A stretch of DNA of 64,000 nucleotides. Origin: Acetatifactor muris (GTDB lineage: Bacteria; Bacillota; Clostridia; Lachnospirales; Lachnospiraceae). The stretch covers positions 47,903 through 111,902 of the forward strand of contig JAMPFR010000002.1 of NCBI GenBank assembly GCA_023664365.1. The letters are read 5' to 3'. A program made the position numbers and the translations under genes. Shown piece by piece: positions 18,897 to 27,836 of this stretch. Below the pieces are notes generated by a model. The model made no database searches and was not told the origin of the DNA. It saw only the letters and a program-made list of their open reading frames with translations. Numbering within the stretch: the stretch's first letter is position 1; every line of letters starts with the position of its first letter.

Positions 18897-19424
18897 TTAT
18901 CGGCTGTTAAGCGGCATCTCAAAGGAACCGCCGAAAATATCCTGAAAATCACCGGAAATATCCACGCTTGCAGGTGTGATGATAAAAATGTAATGAGAAA
19001 TCTTCTGCAGATTGCCTGAGATTGCATAGCAGGAACCGCTGGTAAAGTCAATGATTCTCTGCGCCACATCCACATCCAGGCCTTCCAGGTTCAGCACCAC
19101 GGTTCTGTTTGCAAGAAGCGTCTCCGTGATTTCCCTTGCGTCCTCTACAGAAGTAGGCTTAATCACGCACACCTCCATCCCGGCGCCGCCGGAAGACCTT
19201 CTTGCAGCAGGCTGTTTGATAGGCGTAATCTTACTGGTTGGAGCAGACCTTCTTGCGGCTCTGTCATCCGCGTCTTCCTCTTCTTTCTGCCTCTGTGCCT
19301 GTGCTTTACGGGAAGGAGCCGGCTCTACCTCTTCCTCATCATCCAGATAATCCTCATCAAAGTATTCGTCATCATCTTCACCGTTCAGCTTCATGTAATT
19401 CAAGAACTTGTCCATTACTCCCAT
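18897..19424 (-). CDS. sepF: Cell division protein SepF
   Basis: Bundles FtsZ filaments and tethers them to the membrane. Length is 175 residues. An amphipathic N-terminal helix (VMDKFLNYMKL) is followed by a long acidic and basic low-complexity linker (about 15-75), then the conserved SepF fold: VCVIKPTSVEDAREITETLLANRTVVLNLEG and the dimer helix AQRIIDFTSGSCYAISGNLQKI. It follows yggS by 2 bp, the standard yggS-sepF pair. Confidence 0.95.
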   Translation of the reverse strand: MGVMDKFLNYMKLNGEDDDEYFDEDYLDDEEEVEPAPSRKAQAQRQKEEEDADDRAARRSAPTSKITPIKQPAARRSSGGAGMEVCVIKPTSVEDAREITETLLANRTVVLNLEGLDVDVAQRIIDFTSGSCYAISGNLQKISHYIFIITPASVDISGDFQDIFGGSFEMPLNSR

Positions 19425-19426
19425 AT

Positions 19427-20122
19427 TTACACTACCATGCCTTTCCGCTCACCAAAGATTCCGGTTCCGACTCTCACATATGTGGCGCCCTCCTCTACAG
19501 CAACGGAGTAATCACCTGTCATCCCCATGGATAGAACATTCATATTAATATTATCAATGTTTTTATTGTATATGTCAACAGACAATTGCTTCAACTTTCT
19601 AAAATAAGTACGATTTTCTTCCGGATCTTCAACATAAGGAGCAATCGTCATCAGTCCCTGAACCTGAATTCCCGGAAGCTTTGCAACGGCTTCCGCCAGG
19701 GAACAAGCCTCCTGAACCGTCACGCCGAATTTGCTGATCTCCTCCGCCACATTCACTTCCAGCAGGATTCTGACGGTTACCTGCCGTTTCACAGCCTCCC
19801 TGCTGATTTCCTCCGCCAGTTCAAGAGAATCCACGCTGTGAATCATCCAAACCTTACCTACAATATATTTTACCTTATTTCGCTGCAGATGTCCAATCAT
19901 ATGCCATCGCACGTCCCCCGGCATGACAGGTATCTTTTCCATAAGCTCCTGAACCCTGTTTTCCCCAAAGTCCCGCGCTCCCGCCTCATAGGCTTCCAGG
20001 AGCGCTTCCACAGGCTTGGTCTTGCTGACCGCGATCAAAGTCACATCCTCTTTCTCACGTCCGACTTTTCCGCAGGCCTCTGCAATTTCTTTTTTTACAA
20101 CATTTATGTTTTCCCGAATCAT
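19427..20122 (-). CDS. yggS: YggS family PLP-binding protein
   Basis: A PLP homeostasis protein folded like the N-terminal barrel of alanine racemase but without enzymatic activity. GAGGAGG lies 7 nt before the ATG at 20122, giving 231 residues. The PLP lysine is in IAVSKTKP. Other markers are GENRVQELMEKI, WHMIGHLQRNKVKYIV and GLMTIAPY, with the phosphate-binding LSMGMTGDYSVAVEEGATYVRVGTGIFG at the end. Confidence 0.95.
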   Translation of the reverse strand: MIRENINVVKKEIAEACGKVGREKEDVTLIAVSKTKPVEALLEAYEAGARDFGENRVQELMEKIPVMPGDVRWHMIGHLQRNKVKYIVGKVWMIHSVDSLELAEEISREAVKRQVTVRILLEVNVAEEISKFGVTVQEACSLAEAVAKLPGIQVQGLMTIAPYVEDPEENRTYFRKLKQLSVDIYNKNIDNINMNVLSMGMTGDYSVAVEEGATYVRVGTGIFGERKGMVV

Positions 20123-20159
20123 CCGGCGCCTCCTCGCTCCTGTTCTATTCTTCACACCT

Positions 20160-20479
20160 TCATATTACCCGCTGTGCTACAATGACTGTGTAGCCGCCTG
20201 TTTCATATGTAGCCCCTGTTTCCGCAAATCCGTTTTTATGCCAGAAATGTTCTGCCTGCGGATTACCCTTTACCCATCCAAGCCGGATAGACGAAATGCC
20301 GCTCTCCGACAAACAGGTGCATAATTCGGAAATCCCATTATTAAATCCATCACCGCAGCAAGCCCATGCCGATTGAAATAGCCCACATAATATTTGTCTT
20401 CCGCCGTTTTCCCCGGCGGCAAAGCAGTCATGTCTTTCCGAATACTGTCCTCCGTCACAAAGGGCGGACATTTCCTCAC
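20160..20479 (-). pseudogene. Broken GNAT acetyltransferase
   Basis: Two overlapping frames each carry part of one GNAT protein. The first (from GTG at 20479) has CPPFVTEDSIRKDMTALPPG and YYVGYFNRHGLAAVMDLIMGFPN, then drifts into unrelated sequence. The second frame resumes with ELCTCLSESGISSIRLGWVKGNPQAEHFWHKNGF. The acetyl-CoA loop (R/Q-x-x-G-x-G/A) that belongs between them is missing, so there is a deletion as well as a frameshift. The N-terminus is also short. The two pieces read as consecutive parts of the same protein, so decay looks fairly recent. Confidence 0.75.
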
Positions 20480-21216
20480 CTATCCTTTTCCTCCAGCGTA
20501 CGTCCTTCCTGATATAAGCGCAGGATCTCCGCACCGTCGCGCTCTAATATATACATCTTGCCGTCGCAGGTGATTTCCTGGCCCCGGAGAACATCGGGAT
20601 TACGGCGGCACAGCTCCTGCATAATCTCATTACAGAGCGTGGTTTTTCTCTGAGTCTCCGTAAAAAGTCCGATTCTCTCTGCTGCTTTGTCCGATTTTGA
20701 CAGGACTGACATACACCAGATATCCGTGCTGTCGGAAAATGCCACCGCTATAATGTCCTCCAACCGTCTGACATACGGTTCCATACCGTTCACAACCATA
20801 TAGTTCTCCGTGAAAAAGCATGCAATGTGATTATCCACGGCAGCATTCGGCGTCCGGCAGACCACCAGCGTGACGGACGGAGAAGCCAGTTCACGGTCAA
20901 GCTGCAACAGCTCGCCCTCCGAAAAACCGGTATGCTCCTGATAATAGGATATCCAGGAAGACGCTCTCTTTCGCTTCATGGGAATTCCAAATGCAATCAG
21001 CAGCACTCCGGGCACGGACAGGAGAATGGATGTAACGGCTCCGGCGTCCGCTATCAAACCGATGACCGTAATAGGCAGCGTAATAACCAAAAGAATGATC
21101 CCTCCCGCTATCATACCCTTCCCGGCGCCCACACCGCTTCGGATAGACTGTAAAATACTTCCATTCCCCTTCTTCATCATCGACTTATAAATCTTGTTTT
21201 CTGTAGACGTAATCAT
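20476..21216 (-). CDS. Unknown membrane protein with cytosolic C-terminal domain
   Basis: Not recognised. The 246 residues begin with a hydrophilic stretch and a Gly/Met-rich segment, followed by two transmembrane helices at about 36-57 and 62-78. A soluble domain of about 165 residues follows, containing YYQEHTGFSEGELLQLDRELA, VVNGMEPYVRRLEDIIAVAFSD and a Cys-containing C-terminus. The middle part has features of a small membrane-associated PH-like fold, but I cannot confirm this. Its stop overlaps the GTG of the acetyltransferase remnant by 4 bp. Confidence 0.7.
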   Translation of the reverse strand: MITSTENKIYKSMMKKGNGSILQSIRSGVGAGKGMIAGGIILLVITLPITVIGLIADAGAVTSILLSVPGVLLIAFGIPMKRKRASSWISYYQEHTGFSEGELLQLDRELASPSVTLVVCRTPNAAVDNHIACFFTENYMVVNGMEPYVRRLEDIIAVAFSDSTDIWCMSVLSKSDKAAERIGLFTETQRKTTLCNEIMQELCRRNPDVLRGQEITCDGKMYILERDGAEILRLYQEGRTLEEKDR

Positions 21217-21264
21217 AACTGTTCACTGCTCCTTCCTTACTTCTTTTGTATAGTTGCCATTTAT

Positions 21265-21948
21265 TTATGCTTCCTTATTCTGCGTTTTCTTAGAAGGTCG
21301 GTTTTTCAAAACCGCAATGCCGCCGAAAAGAATACTGCCCACCGCAGCCACAAGGCTCACCAGTGGAATACCGGGATGCAGAAGCACCTCCAGGATATAA
21401 TTGCCGCTTATATCACAAAGATATTTTGCATTCAGCTCCGGCATATTCCCGCCTTCGGCATCCGCATATTTTCTGCCGTATACGGAATAGAAGGAATCCG
21501 CTTCAAAGGAAAGATCCTCCAGATACTGCATTTGAAAATAACCGCTCACCTTCAGGTCAGGCCCGTCCGGAAAATGTTTTGACAATTCGATGTATTCTTT
21601 CACGGATTCACTGTTTCCCGGTGTAAAAGAAATGATCCATTCCTTTTGGTCACAGTCGTAAAATTTTGCAACACAGTATATCTCGCCATCCTCGGTATCC
21701 GTTTTTGCCTCTAAAATCTGCAGATCCTTTATATAATAAACCTGAATGGGATAGTATGCTTTTCCGCCTTTCACTTCCTCTCCGTGCATCTCACTTACAT
21801 CGCCTGCATGAAACGGAAGGATCCACAAAACATATATTCCGAAAACCAGGCCAAGCAAAAACTGAAGCCTCCCTCGTTTAAAGTCACCGCTTTTCTTCTC
21901 TTCCCGCGAAAAATTTCTTTTGTACTCCTCATAACTGTTTTCGTTCAT
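21265..21948 (-). CDS. Unknown bitopic membrane protein
   Basis: Not recognised. 227 residues: a charged cytosolic N-terminus (MNENSYEEYKRNFSREEKK), a transmembrane helix at about 28-46, an extracytoplasmic region of about 150 residues (YPIQVYYIKDLQILEAKTDTEDGEIYCVAKFYDCD and a later YFQMQYLEDLSFEADSFYSVYGRKYAD), a second helix at about 193-212, and a basic tail. It forms a pair with the membrane protein at 20476, 48 bp downstream on the same strand. Confidence 0.7.
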   Translation of the reverse strand: MNENSYEEYKRNFSREEKKSGDFKRGRLQFLLGLVFGIYVLWILPFHAGDVSEMHGEEVKGGKAYYPIQVYYIKDLQILEAKTDTEDGEIYCVAKFYDCDQKEWIISFTPGNSESVKEYIELSKHFPDGPDLKVSGYFQMQYLEDLSFEADSFYSVYGRKYADAEGGNMPELNAKYLCDISGNYILEVLLHPGIPLVSLVAAVGSILFGGIAVLKNRPSKKTQNKEA

Positions 21949-21987
21949 AAAATGTACCCCTCATACTCTGTCAAACGTTGAAATAAG

Positions 21988-22184
21988 GTAAGCGTATCCG
22001 CTGCGGGCATCCAGGCGGCAGCTGCGGTACGGGAGAATTTTGACCGTGCGGAACGCCGGCGCTTAGGCTGCGTACTGTGCAGCCTTACGCGTCCGCTGCG
22101 TGGAGCCCCGAGCGCAAGCGTGTCAAAATTCTTCCGTACCGCGGCGCCGCCGGCAGGTCGTGCATACGCGCCCTGCACTCTTAC
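21988..22184 (-). repeat. Structured mobile repeat, diverged copy D
   Basis: Ends read GTAAG (21988-21992) and CTTAC (22180-22184). A 21-bp stem with one wobble pairs 22024-22044 with 22122-22142, extended by GGCGGC/GCCGCC and GCGTAT/ATACGC. On the minus strand the 80-nt core aligns with copy A along its whole length: CGCTT-CGCT start, ACGC/GCGT where A has ACGT/ACGT, AGGCTGC/GCAGCCT where A has GGCAGGC/GCCTGCC, loop ACAGTAC where A has ACAACAC, and a GCAC-GTC end. The stop codon of the HlyD-like gene lies inside its right end. Confidence 0.72.
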
Positions 22185-23593
22185 TGCGCAATATATTGAA
22201 TAAACTGGTCATCCGTAACCGCCGCCGCGTCCAGCACTATGTAATCGTACACGTTCAGCCCGTACTTCGTGTTGGACTTCACAATGGCATACTCGTCATT
22301 CTGGTACAGAATATTAATCTGCTTAAAGTCCGCATAACCCTTGTTCATATTGTAAACCCCTATCAGCGTGGCCCGTTTGCTTACAATGTAGGTTTCCTGC
22401 CCGTCCAGCTTGTACAGAATATCCCCGGCATTTAAAATAGAACTGTCCAGATAATACTCCTTTGTATCACTTGAAAAGTTATAAACCTCCACCTCCAGCC
22501 GCTCACTGGAAATGGTGCCGTCCTCCAGGTAACACTGCCGCATGACACTGTCTCCGCCGCTGCTTCCTCCCGGAATCAGGAACTCCTCCGGAATCAGGAA
22601 GAAATCCTTCTGCACAATGGAGGACAGCGGTATTTTTAAGCCTGTCTCATCCTCTACAATCAGCTCAATATCCAGGAAACGGTCATTGATAAAGGTAATC
22701 ATGGAATTGTTAAAATCCAGCTTAAGATAGCTGTTACCGTCCGCATTGGTAAGCATGGACACCTGGCCCCAGGACTCATACTGATTCTTAAGGAAGCGCA
22801 CTTTTACATATTCTTCCTGCAGCAGCCGGGCGCCTCTTGCCGCTTCCACCGGAATCACCAGAGACCAGTTTTCGCTGGTACAAAGCTTGTACACGGGATC
22901 ATTCACCGCCATCAGGGAATTGCTGAGCATCTGCTTCTTTTCATAATCGCCGCCTCTGGTATCAAAGGTGGCTGCCGTCACATCCTGGGCTTTTAAACTC
23001 TCATATCCGTCCACCCAATAAGAAACAATTCCCGTAAACGGCGCATAGGCGTAATTGATAATACCCACGCCTGCAGCGCTGTTCAGGTCGCTGATATTCT
23101 CCAGCATATTGGCGTTTGCAAGCTTCAGCACCGTATTTTTAAGGGAATATTTAAAATCATAAACAGTGTCATAATACGCGCCGTCATAGCTGTGGACAAA
23201 ATTTACAATCTCGCTGCGAAACTCCGCAAGTTCTTTGTTGCTCAGGGAATTCTCCTCCCGGTTTGCTGCTTCAAAGGCCTCGCTCAGCCGGCCTGTCTCG
23301 TCCACAATGTAAACCAGGGAATTCTTAGCCAGCCGTTCTCCCTCCCGGGCATAATAATTCACATACCCGGCGGTCTGATTGTACATAACGGTCTCCTCCC
23401 TGATGATTACCCCCCGGTACACATTATCGACTGCAAGGGAACCCTCCTGCACCTCGTAACGCACAATATGGCTGGTTTGAAAATACATGATAACACAGAC
23501 GATGACATAGATAAAAATGACGCCGAAAATAATCATGCCGATATTCAGATTTAAAGGCTTTCTATATTTTTTAATCTTGTTTTCCTTCGCCAA
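22181..23593 (-). CDS. HlyD-like membrane fusion/adaptor protein
   Basis: A 470-residue protein with a short basic N-terminus, one transmembrane helix (about 17-38) and a large extracytoplasmic part. SLAVDNVYRGVIIREETVMYNQTAGYVNYYAREGERLAKNSLVYIVDE resembles a biotinyl-lipoyl hairpin of HlyD-type adaptors. A helical segment (about 105-165) and a second half of beta-rich sequence follow. Proteins like this occur near yggS-sepF in Lachnospiraceae. No ABC or RND partner is adjacent. The last codons overlap repeat copy D, whose end supplies the stop. Confidence 0.75.
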   Translation of the reverse strand: MAKENKIKKYRKPLNLNIGMIIFGVIFIYVIVCVIMYFQTSHIVRYEVQEGSLAVDNVYRGVIIREETVMYNQTAGYVNYYAREGERLAKNSLVYIVDETGRLSEAFEAANREENSLSNKELAEFRSEIVNFVHSYDGAYYDTVYDFKYSLKNTVLKLANANMLENISDLNSAAGVGIINYAYAPFTGIVSYWVDGYESLKAQDVTAATFDTRGGDYEKKQMLSNSLMAVNDPVYKLCTSENWSLVIPVEAARGARLLQEEYVKVRFLKNQYESWGQVSMLTNADGNSYLKLDFNNSMITFINDRFLDIELIVEDETGLKIPLSSIVQKDFFLIPEEFLIPGGSSGGDSVMRQCYLEDGTISSERLEVEVYNFSSDTKEYYLDSSILNAGDILYKLDGQETYIVSKRATLIGVYNMNKGYADFKQINILYQNDEYAIVKSNTKYGLNVYDYIVLDAAAVTDDQFIQYIAQ

Positions 23594-23612
23594 CCCTTTG
23601 CCCGCCTCTATA

Positions 23613-23638
23613 CAAAAGCCCCGGAATTACCGAGGCTT
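23613..23638 (-). terminator. Terminator after the P-loop protein gene
   Basis: On the minus strand AAAGCCTCGG-TAATT-CCGGGGCTTTTGT forms a stem with a T-rich end. It lies about 60 bp past the P-loop gene and 20 bp before the HlyD-like start. Confidence 0.7.
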
Positions 23639-23696
23639 TCATTACTTTACTTCCGAAACATTGATTCGTCCCGCTTCTTCAGACTGTACATCCCGT

Positions 23697-24116
23697 TTAC
23701 AGGGAAACCAGGATTTTATCCTTCATGCCTGCGGGAAGATCGGACTCGTCCATGGAAATGCTCAAAATAAAATTCACTTCAAACTTCTTACTCAAGGCTT
23801 CCAACTTGTCAACGGCTGCGGTAATATCCTTCCCCTCCAGACACGCAATTTTCAGAAAACTGTCAAAATACATCTGCTGCAAATCGTGATCCTGGGAGAC
23901 AACCCCGCAGACAAATCCAATGAATTCACTGTCATTCTCAATCATATACTGTGATACATCGATAAGACGCACCCTGTTGTTCAGCTCGTACATATGCTTC
24001 GTGCTCTTGTCGAGATATACGATATTGCCGGAAATCTCCTTTATTTCACTATTCACTTTATCCAATAACTGCTTTGTCTTGCCCTTCCCCTTATTGCCTA
24101 CAATTAATTGAACCAT
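23697..24116 (-). CDS. Small P-loop protein of unknown function
   Basis: A 139-residue soluble protein starting with a Walker A-like loop (IVGNKGKGKTKQLLD, residues 5-19). It continues with IVYLDKSTKHMYELNNRVRLIDVSQY, a helix rich in acidic residues, and ends FEVNFILSISMDESDLP. The fold looks like a minimal P-loop NTPase; family members in Clostridia are often labelled twitching motility-like without evidence. GGAGGG precedes the ATG. Function is not known. Confidence 0.75.
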   Translation of the reverse strand: MVQLIVGNKGKGKTKQLLDKVNSEIKEISGNIVYLDKSTKHMYELNNRVRLIDVSQYMIENDSEFIGFVCGVVSQDHDLQQMYFDSFLKIACLEGKDITAAVDKLEALSKKFEVNFILSISMDESDLPAGMKDKILVSL

Positions 24117-24179
24117 TGGAAACCCTCCTGTCGTAGTATGATACTTTAATTATAAGGGATACGCCCTTAAAAAACAACC

Positions 24180-25175
24180 CTATTTCTGAATCTCCTCAAG
24201 TAAATCTGCCATGGTCACATACAACTCCTGTGTGGAAGGGACTCCCATAGTAACGGCTATGTACCGCGACCCGTTTACATCCCGGACCGACAGCATCAGA
24301 CAGTGCCCCGCCGCCTTGGTAGTACCGGTCTTCCCTCCGATAACGGTTACGCCGGAAGGAGCATGATAATCGGAGCCAACCTTGAGAAACTGATTGGTAG
24401 TGGAACGGTCAAATTCTTTTTCCTTCCCGTTCTTGTCATAATAAACGGTCTGATAGCTTGCCATATGAATGATTTCATTAAAGGCCTCATACTTGATGGC
24501 TTCATTGAAAATCAGATACAGATCATAAGCCGTGGTATAATGATTGGGATCCGTCAGGCCGTGGGGATTGGTAAAATGCGTGTTGGTGGCCCCCAGCCGT
24601 GCCGCCTCCTCATTCATCATTGCCACAAAATTGTCTACGCTGCCTCCCACACCCTCCGCAATCAGCATGGCGGCATCATTGGCAGAATAAATCAGCAGAA
24701 TGCGCAGGGCCTGATCCATTGTCATGGTATCTCCCGTCTTCAGTCCGCACAATACAGCCCCCGACTCTGTTATATTCACCGCGTTTGAGGCTGTAAGCTT
24801 CTGATCCAGACGGCCGTATTTCAGCACCACAAGCGCGGTCATCACCTTCGTCAGGCTTGCGGGATTCAACGTATCGTGTGCATTTTTGGCGTAAATGACC
24901 CTGTTGTCCTCCAGAGAAAAAAGAAGCGCCGCCGTTGCCTTGGACAAATCCGCTTCCGTTCCCTCCGACACATTCTCCGCCACCACGCAGAGATTGGCCG
25001 CAAAGGGCACAGCCGTTCCCGTATCCTGTCCGGAAATGACGTTAAAGCTGCTGATGTTTGAATCGGCGCTGTAGACCATATCATAGGCCAGATTGCCGCA
25101 CCCTGAAAGTAAGCAGGACATGACTGCCAACAGGCAGAAAGCCACTGCCCCGTGTCTTCTATTTGTACATTTCAC
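24180..25175 (-). CDS. D-alanyl-D-alanine carboxypeptidase (lipoprotein-type DacA family)
   Basis: A penicillin-binding protein that trims the terminal D-Ala of peptidoglycan stem peptides. At 331 residues it has a lipoprotein signal (lipobox LSGC at about 23-26), and all three penicillin-binding motifs: SLTK ([11 protein letters not shown]), SAN (YSANDAAML) and KTG ([11 protein letters not shown]). The C-terminal beta domain of the DacA type is lacking. The gene overlaps mgsA by 17 bp and closes the rodA-mgsA segment. Confidence 0.93.
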   Translation of the reverse strand: MKCTNRRHGAVAFCLLAVMSCLLSGCGNLAYDMVYSADSNISSFNVISGQDTGTAVPFAANLCVVAENVSEGTEADLSKATAALLFSLEDNRVIYAKNAHDTLNPASLTKVMTALVVLKYGRLDQKLTASNAVNITESGAVLCGLKTGDTMTMDQALRILLIYSANDAAMLIAEGVGGSVDNFVAMMNEEAARLGATNTHFTNPHGLTDPNHYTTAYDLYLIFNEAIKYEAFNEIIHMASYQTVYYDKNGKEKEFDRSTTNQFLKVGSDYHAPSGVTVIGGKTGTTKAAGHCLMLSVRDVNGSRYIAVTMGVPSTQELYVTMADLLEEIQK

Positions 25176-25554
25176 GCCACTCTAAATCTCCTCTGTCAAG
25201 GGACTTGATTAACAGCTCCGCACTGGCCAGATTGGTAGCCAGCGGAATATTGTGCATATCGCAAAGCCTCAGCACATTGTTTACATCCGGCTCATGAACC
25301 TTCGGCGTCAGCGGATCCCGCAGAAAAATCACCAGATCTATCTGATTGTGCTCAATCTGCGCCCCTATCTGCTGTTCTCCGCCCAAGTGTCCCGCCAGAA
25401 ATTTATGAATATTCAGATTTGTAACCTCTTCAATCAAACGTCCTGTGGTTCCTGTGGCATACAAATCATTCTTGCTCAAAATACCTCTGTAGGCAATGCA
25501 GAAATTCTGCATCAGCTTCTTCTTTGAATCATGTGCAATCAGTGCAATATTCAT
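25159..25554 (-). CDS. mgsA: Methylglyoxal synthase
   Basis: Converts dihydroxyacetone phosphate to methylglyoxal, an overflow route when phosphate is limiting. It has 131 residues. The conserved blocks are [35 protein letters not shown] and [19 protein letters not shown], containing the catalytic Asp and the phosphate-binding loop. It follows rodA by 2 bp, a gene order kept in many Clostridia. Confidence 0.97.
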   Translation of the reverse strand: MNIALIAHDSKKKLMQNFCIAYRGILSKNDLYATGTTGRLIEEVTNLNIHKFLAGHLGGEQQIGAQIEHNQIDLVIFLRDPLTPKVHEPDVNNVLRLCDMHNIPLATNLASAELLIKSLDRGDLEWREMYK

Positions 25555-25556
25555 AA

Positions 25557-26678
25557 CTAGTCCCCCCTATTTTGTCTTTTAGCCTGAAGCCTTATGTTCA
25601 AAACAAACCCCATCCCCATAAATAAACTCATCAACGACGTCAGTCCGTAACTGACAAAAGGAAGCGTCAAACCTGTATTCGGAAGAATAAAGGTAGCCAC
25701 ACCGATATTCAGGAACCCCTGAAAGGCAATCAACCCTCCCATGCTGGCGGCGACGATTGTCCCTGCAAGATCCTTCGCCCTCCTTGCCACGGAGATACAT
25801 TCCAGCGAAATCCCGAATATCAATACAATGACCGCCACGCTGCCCTTAAACCCGAACTCTTCCCCGATTACCGCAAAAATAAAGTCCGTTTGTGCTTCCG
25901 ATATAAAATTACCGTTTTTAACCGATGTAATTTCATTATTTTTATACCCTTTCCCGTTCAGCTGCCCGGAGGCTATTGCCGTCACGGAGTTGAGCTGCTG
26001 GTATGCCTCTGTGTCCTTATATTCATCCGGCTTGAAAAAGGCCATAATACGGTTCTGCTGAAAACCTGCCAGGATCTTGCTGTCCGGCTGCAGCGCCAGG
26101 GAAATCAAAAGCGCCACCGCAGGTATGGCTACCACCAGTACGCCGGTCACCACCTTCCAGCTGATTCCGCCCGCAAACATAATCACGCAGAAAACCACGA
26201 TAAGGACGATACTGGTGGACAGATCCGGCTGATCGTAAACCAGATACCAGGGCACTGCCACAAACAGAATACAACTGCCTATAATTCTGACTGTATTCAG
26301 CTTCTCCTTATATTTCATAATAAACTGTGCAAAGAATAAAATCAACAAAATTTTCGCAGTTTCTGACGGCTGAAATCGAAGTCCGCCAATTTCCAGCCAA
26401 CGCTGCGCCCCCAGATGTCCTTCGTCCCCCACAAACTTTACCGACAAAAGCAGCGCCAGGTTCAGCACATACAGAAACCAGTTCAGTTTTATTATCCATG
26501 TGTAGTTAAAAAAAGAAATAATAATCATCAGTACAGCGCCGGCCACCACTCCCGCCAGCTGCCTGGTCTGGAGGGAGGGTTCGGCGCTTCCGATTGCCAT
26601 GATGCCTATAATTGCCAGTGCCAGCACCATAAGCACCAATTTGAAATCATAATCCCGCAATCTGAATCTTGTAAACAT
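25557..26678 (-). CDS. rodA: Rod-shape SEDS glycosyltransferase RodA
   Basis: Polymerises lipid II into glycan strands along the cell cylinder together with PBP2. The 373-residue protein has about ten transmembrane helices. SEDS signatures include [18 protein letters not shown] near residue 100, YDQPDLSTS and [22 protein letters not shown] at the end. Its position downstream of minE and with pbp2, mreBCD upstream supports RodA rather than FtsW or SpoVE. Confidence 0.95.
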   Translation of the reverse strand: MFTRFRLRDYDFKLVLMVLALAIIGIMAIGSAEPSLQTRQLAGVVAGAVLMIIISFFNYTWIIKLNWFLYVLNLALLLSVKFVGDEGHLGAQRWLEIGGLRFQPSETAKILLILFFAQFIMKYKEKLNTVRIIGSCILFVAVPWYLVYDQPDLSTSIVLIVVFCVIMFAGGISWKVVTGVLVVAIPAVALLISLALQPDSKILAGFQQNRIMAFFKPDEYKDTEAYQQLNSVTAIASGQLNGKGYKNNEITSVKNGNFISEAQTDFIFAVIGEEFGFKGSVAVIVLIFGISLECISVARRAKDLAGTIVAASMGGLIAFQGFLNIGVATFILPNTGLTLPFVSYGLTSLMSLFMGMGFVLNIRLQAKRQNRGD

Positions 26679-26686
26679 ACCTACCT

Positions 26687-26959
26687 CTAATCCCCATGAA
26701 TCTTTTGCATGTCGACAATGGGAATACTTGCGTAAAGACTGGGCTTTGCCGCCCGTTCCGCCTTGTTTCCTTTTGTATTTATCTGGATTTCCATATTTTC
26801 CGCATCTATCTTCATGTATTTGGATATTACCTTGGCAATATCCGTCTTAATCAGCTCCATCATCTCCGGGGAGCAGTTCACCCTGTCGGAAATCAGCAGG
26901 ATCTTCAGCCTGTCCTTGGCAATCTGGCGGGAGCTTTTTCTGTGAAAAAAATTCCTCAT
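26687..26959 (-). CDS. minE: Cell division topological specificity factor MinE
   Basis: Stimulates the MinD ATPase and drives MinCD away from midcell. The 90-residue protein has the N-terminal MinD-interaction helix (AKDRLKILLISDR), then EMMELIKTDIAKVISKYMKID and a beta strand MEIQINTK. MinE presence means an oscillating Min system rather than the DivIVA/MinJ type of Bacillus. Confidence 0.95.
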   Translation of the reverse strand: MRNFFHRKSSRQIAKDRLKILLISDRVNCSPEMMELIKTDIAKVISKYMKIDAENMEIQINTKGNKAERAAKPSLYASIPIVDMQKIHGD

Positions 26960-26970
26960 TTTGCTCCTCC

Positions 26971-27792
26971 CTATATTTTGTGAAAGATGCCGGTCACCCT
27001 GGTCCAGAAAGAAATTCCTTTTTCAAAGTTGAGAAAGGGCACTTCCTTTCCCTCCACCCGCTGTACCACATTTGCGTAGGCCTGTCCCGCCGGGCTTGCT
27101 CCCCCCACCAGAGGCTCGCCCTGGTTCGTGGAAATCACCACATTCTCGTCATCCGGTATGATGCCGATCAGGGGAACCGCCAGAATATCCACAACATCCT
27201 GGGCGGACATCATATCCCCCCGCCGCACCATATCCGTGCGCAGCCTGTTAATGATTAAATCCATCTGCTTGAACCCGTTGGCCTCCAGCAGTCCGATAAT
27301 CCTGTCAGCATCCCGGATGGCCGATACCTCCGGCGTTGTCACCACAAGCGCTCTGTCCGCCCCGGCAATGGCATTCTGGAAGCCCTGCTCAATACCTGCG
27401 GGACAATCAAGGATAATGTAATCAAACTGCTCCTTCAGGTGCTCGATTACCTTCACCATCTGCCCGGGCGTCACGGCAGACTTGTCCCTGGTCTGGGCAG
27501 AAGGCATGAGATACAGCCCCGGATGGCGCTTGTCCCGGATTAAGGCCTGCTTTACCCGGCAGTTTCCCTCCACCACGTCCACCAGATTGTAGACAATGCG
27601 GTTCTCCAGTCCCATAACCACATCCAGATTTCGAAGGCCGATGTCCGTGTCAATCAGACAAACCTTCTTTCCCAGCTTTGCCAGACCTGTTCCTACGTTT
27701 GCCGATGTGGTGGTCTTGCCCACACCGCCTTTACCTGAAGTGACGACAATGACTTCGGAGCTCTTCTGCTCCTGGGAAAACTGATTTTCCAT
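26971..27792 (-). CDS. minD: Septum site-determining ATPase MinD
   Basis: A ParA-like ATPase that recruits MinC to the membrane. GGAGG lies 8 nt before the ATG at 27792, giving 273 residues. The deviant Walker A is TSGKGGVGKTT; other signatures are DTDIGLRNLDVVMGLENR and DCPAGIEQGF. The C-terminus (FEKGISFWTRVTGIFHK) has the amphipathic membrane-targeting character, although longer than in E. coli. Confidence 0.97.
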   Translation of the reverse strand: MENQFSQEQKSSEVIVVTSGKGGVGKTTTSANVGTGLAKLGKKVCLIDTDIGLRNLDVVMGLENRIVYNLVDVVEGNCRVKQALIRDKRHPGLYLMPSAQTRDKSAVTPGQMVKVIEHLKEQFDYIILDCPAGIEQGFQNAIAGADRALVVTTPEVSAIRDADRIIGLLEANGFKQMDLIINRLRTDMVRRGDMMSAQDVVDILAVPLIGIIPDDENVVISTNQGEPLVGGASPAGQAYANVVQRVEGKEVPFLNFEKGISFWTRVTGIFHKI

Positions 27793-27836
27793 ATACTGTC
27801 CCTCCATATTATTTTGTCGTCATTCTGCCGGAACTC

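Noticed and set aside
21945-22178. 77-codon frame over the diverged repeat copy D
   Set aside because: The sequence is a long inverted repeat; the translated peptide is Ala/Arg-rich and without family features.
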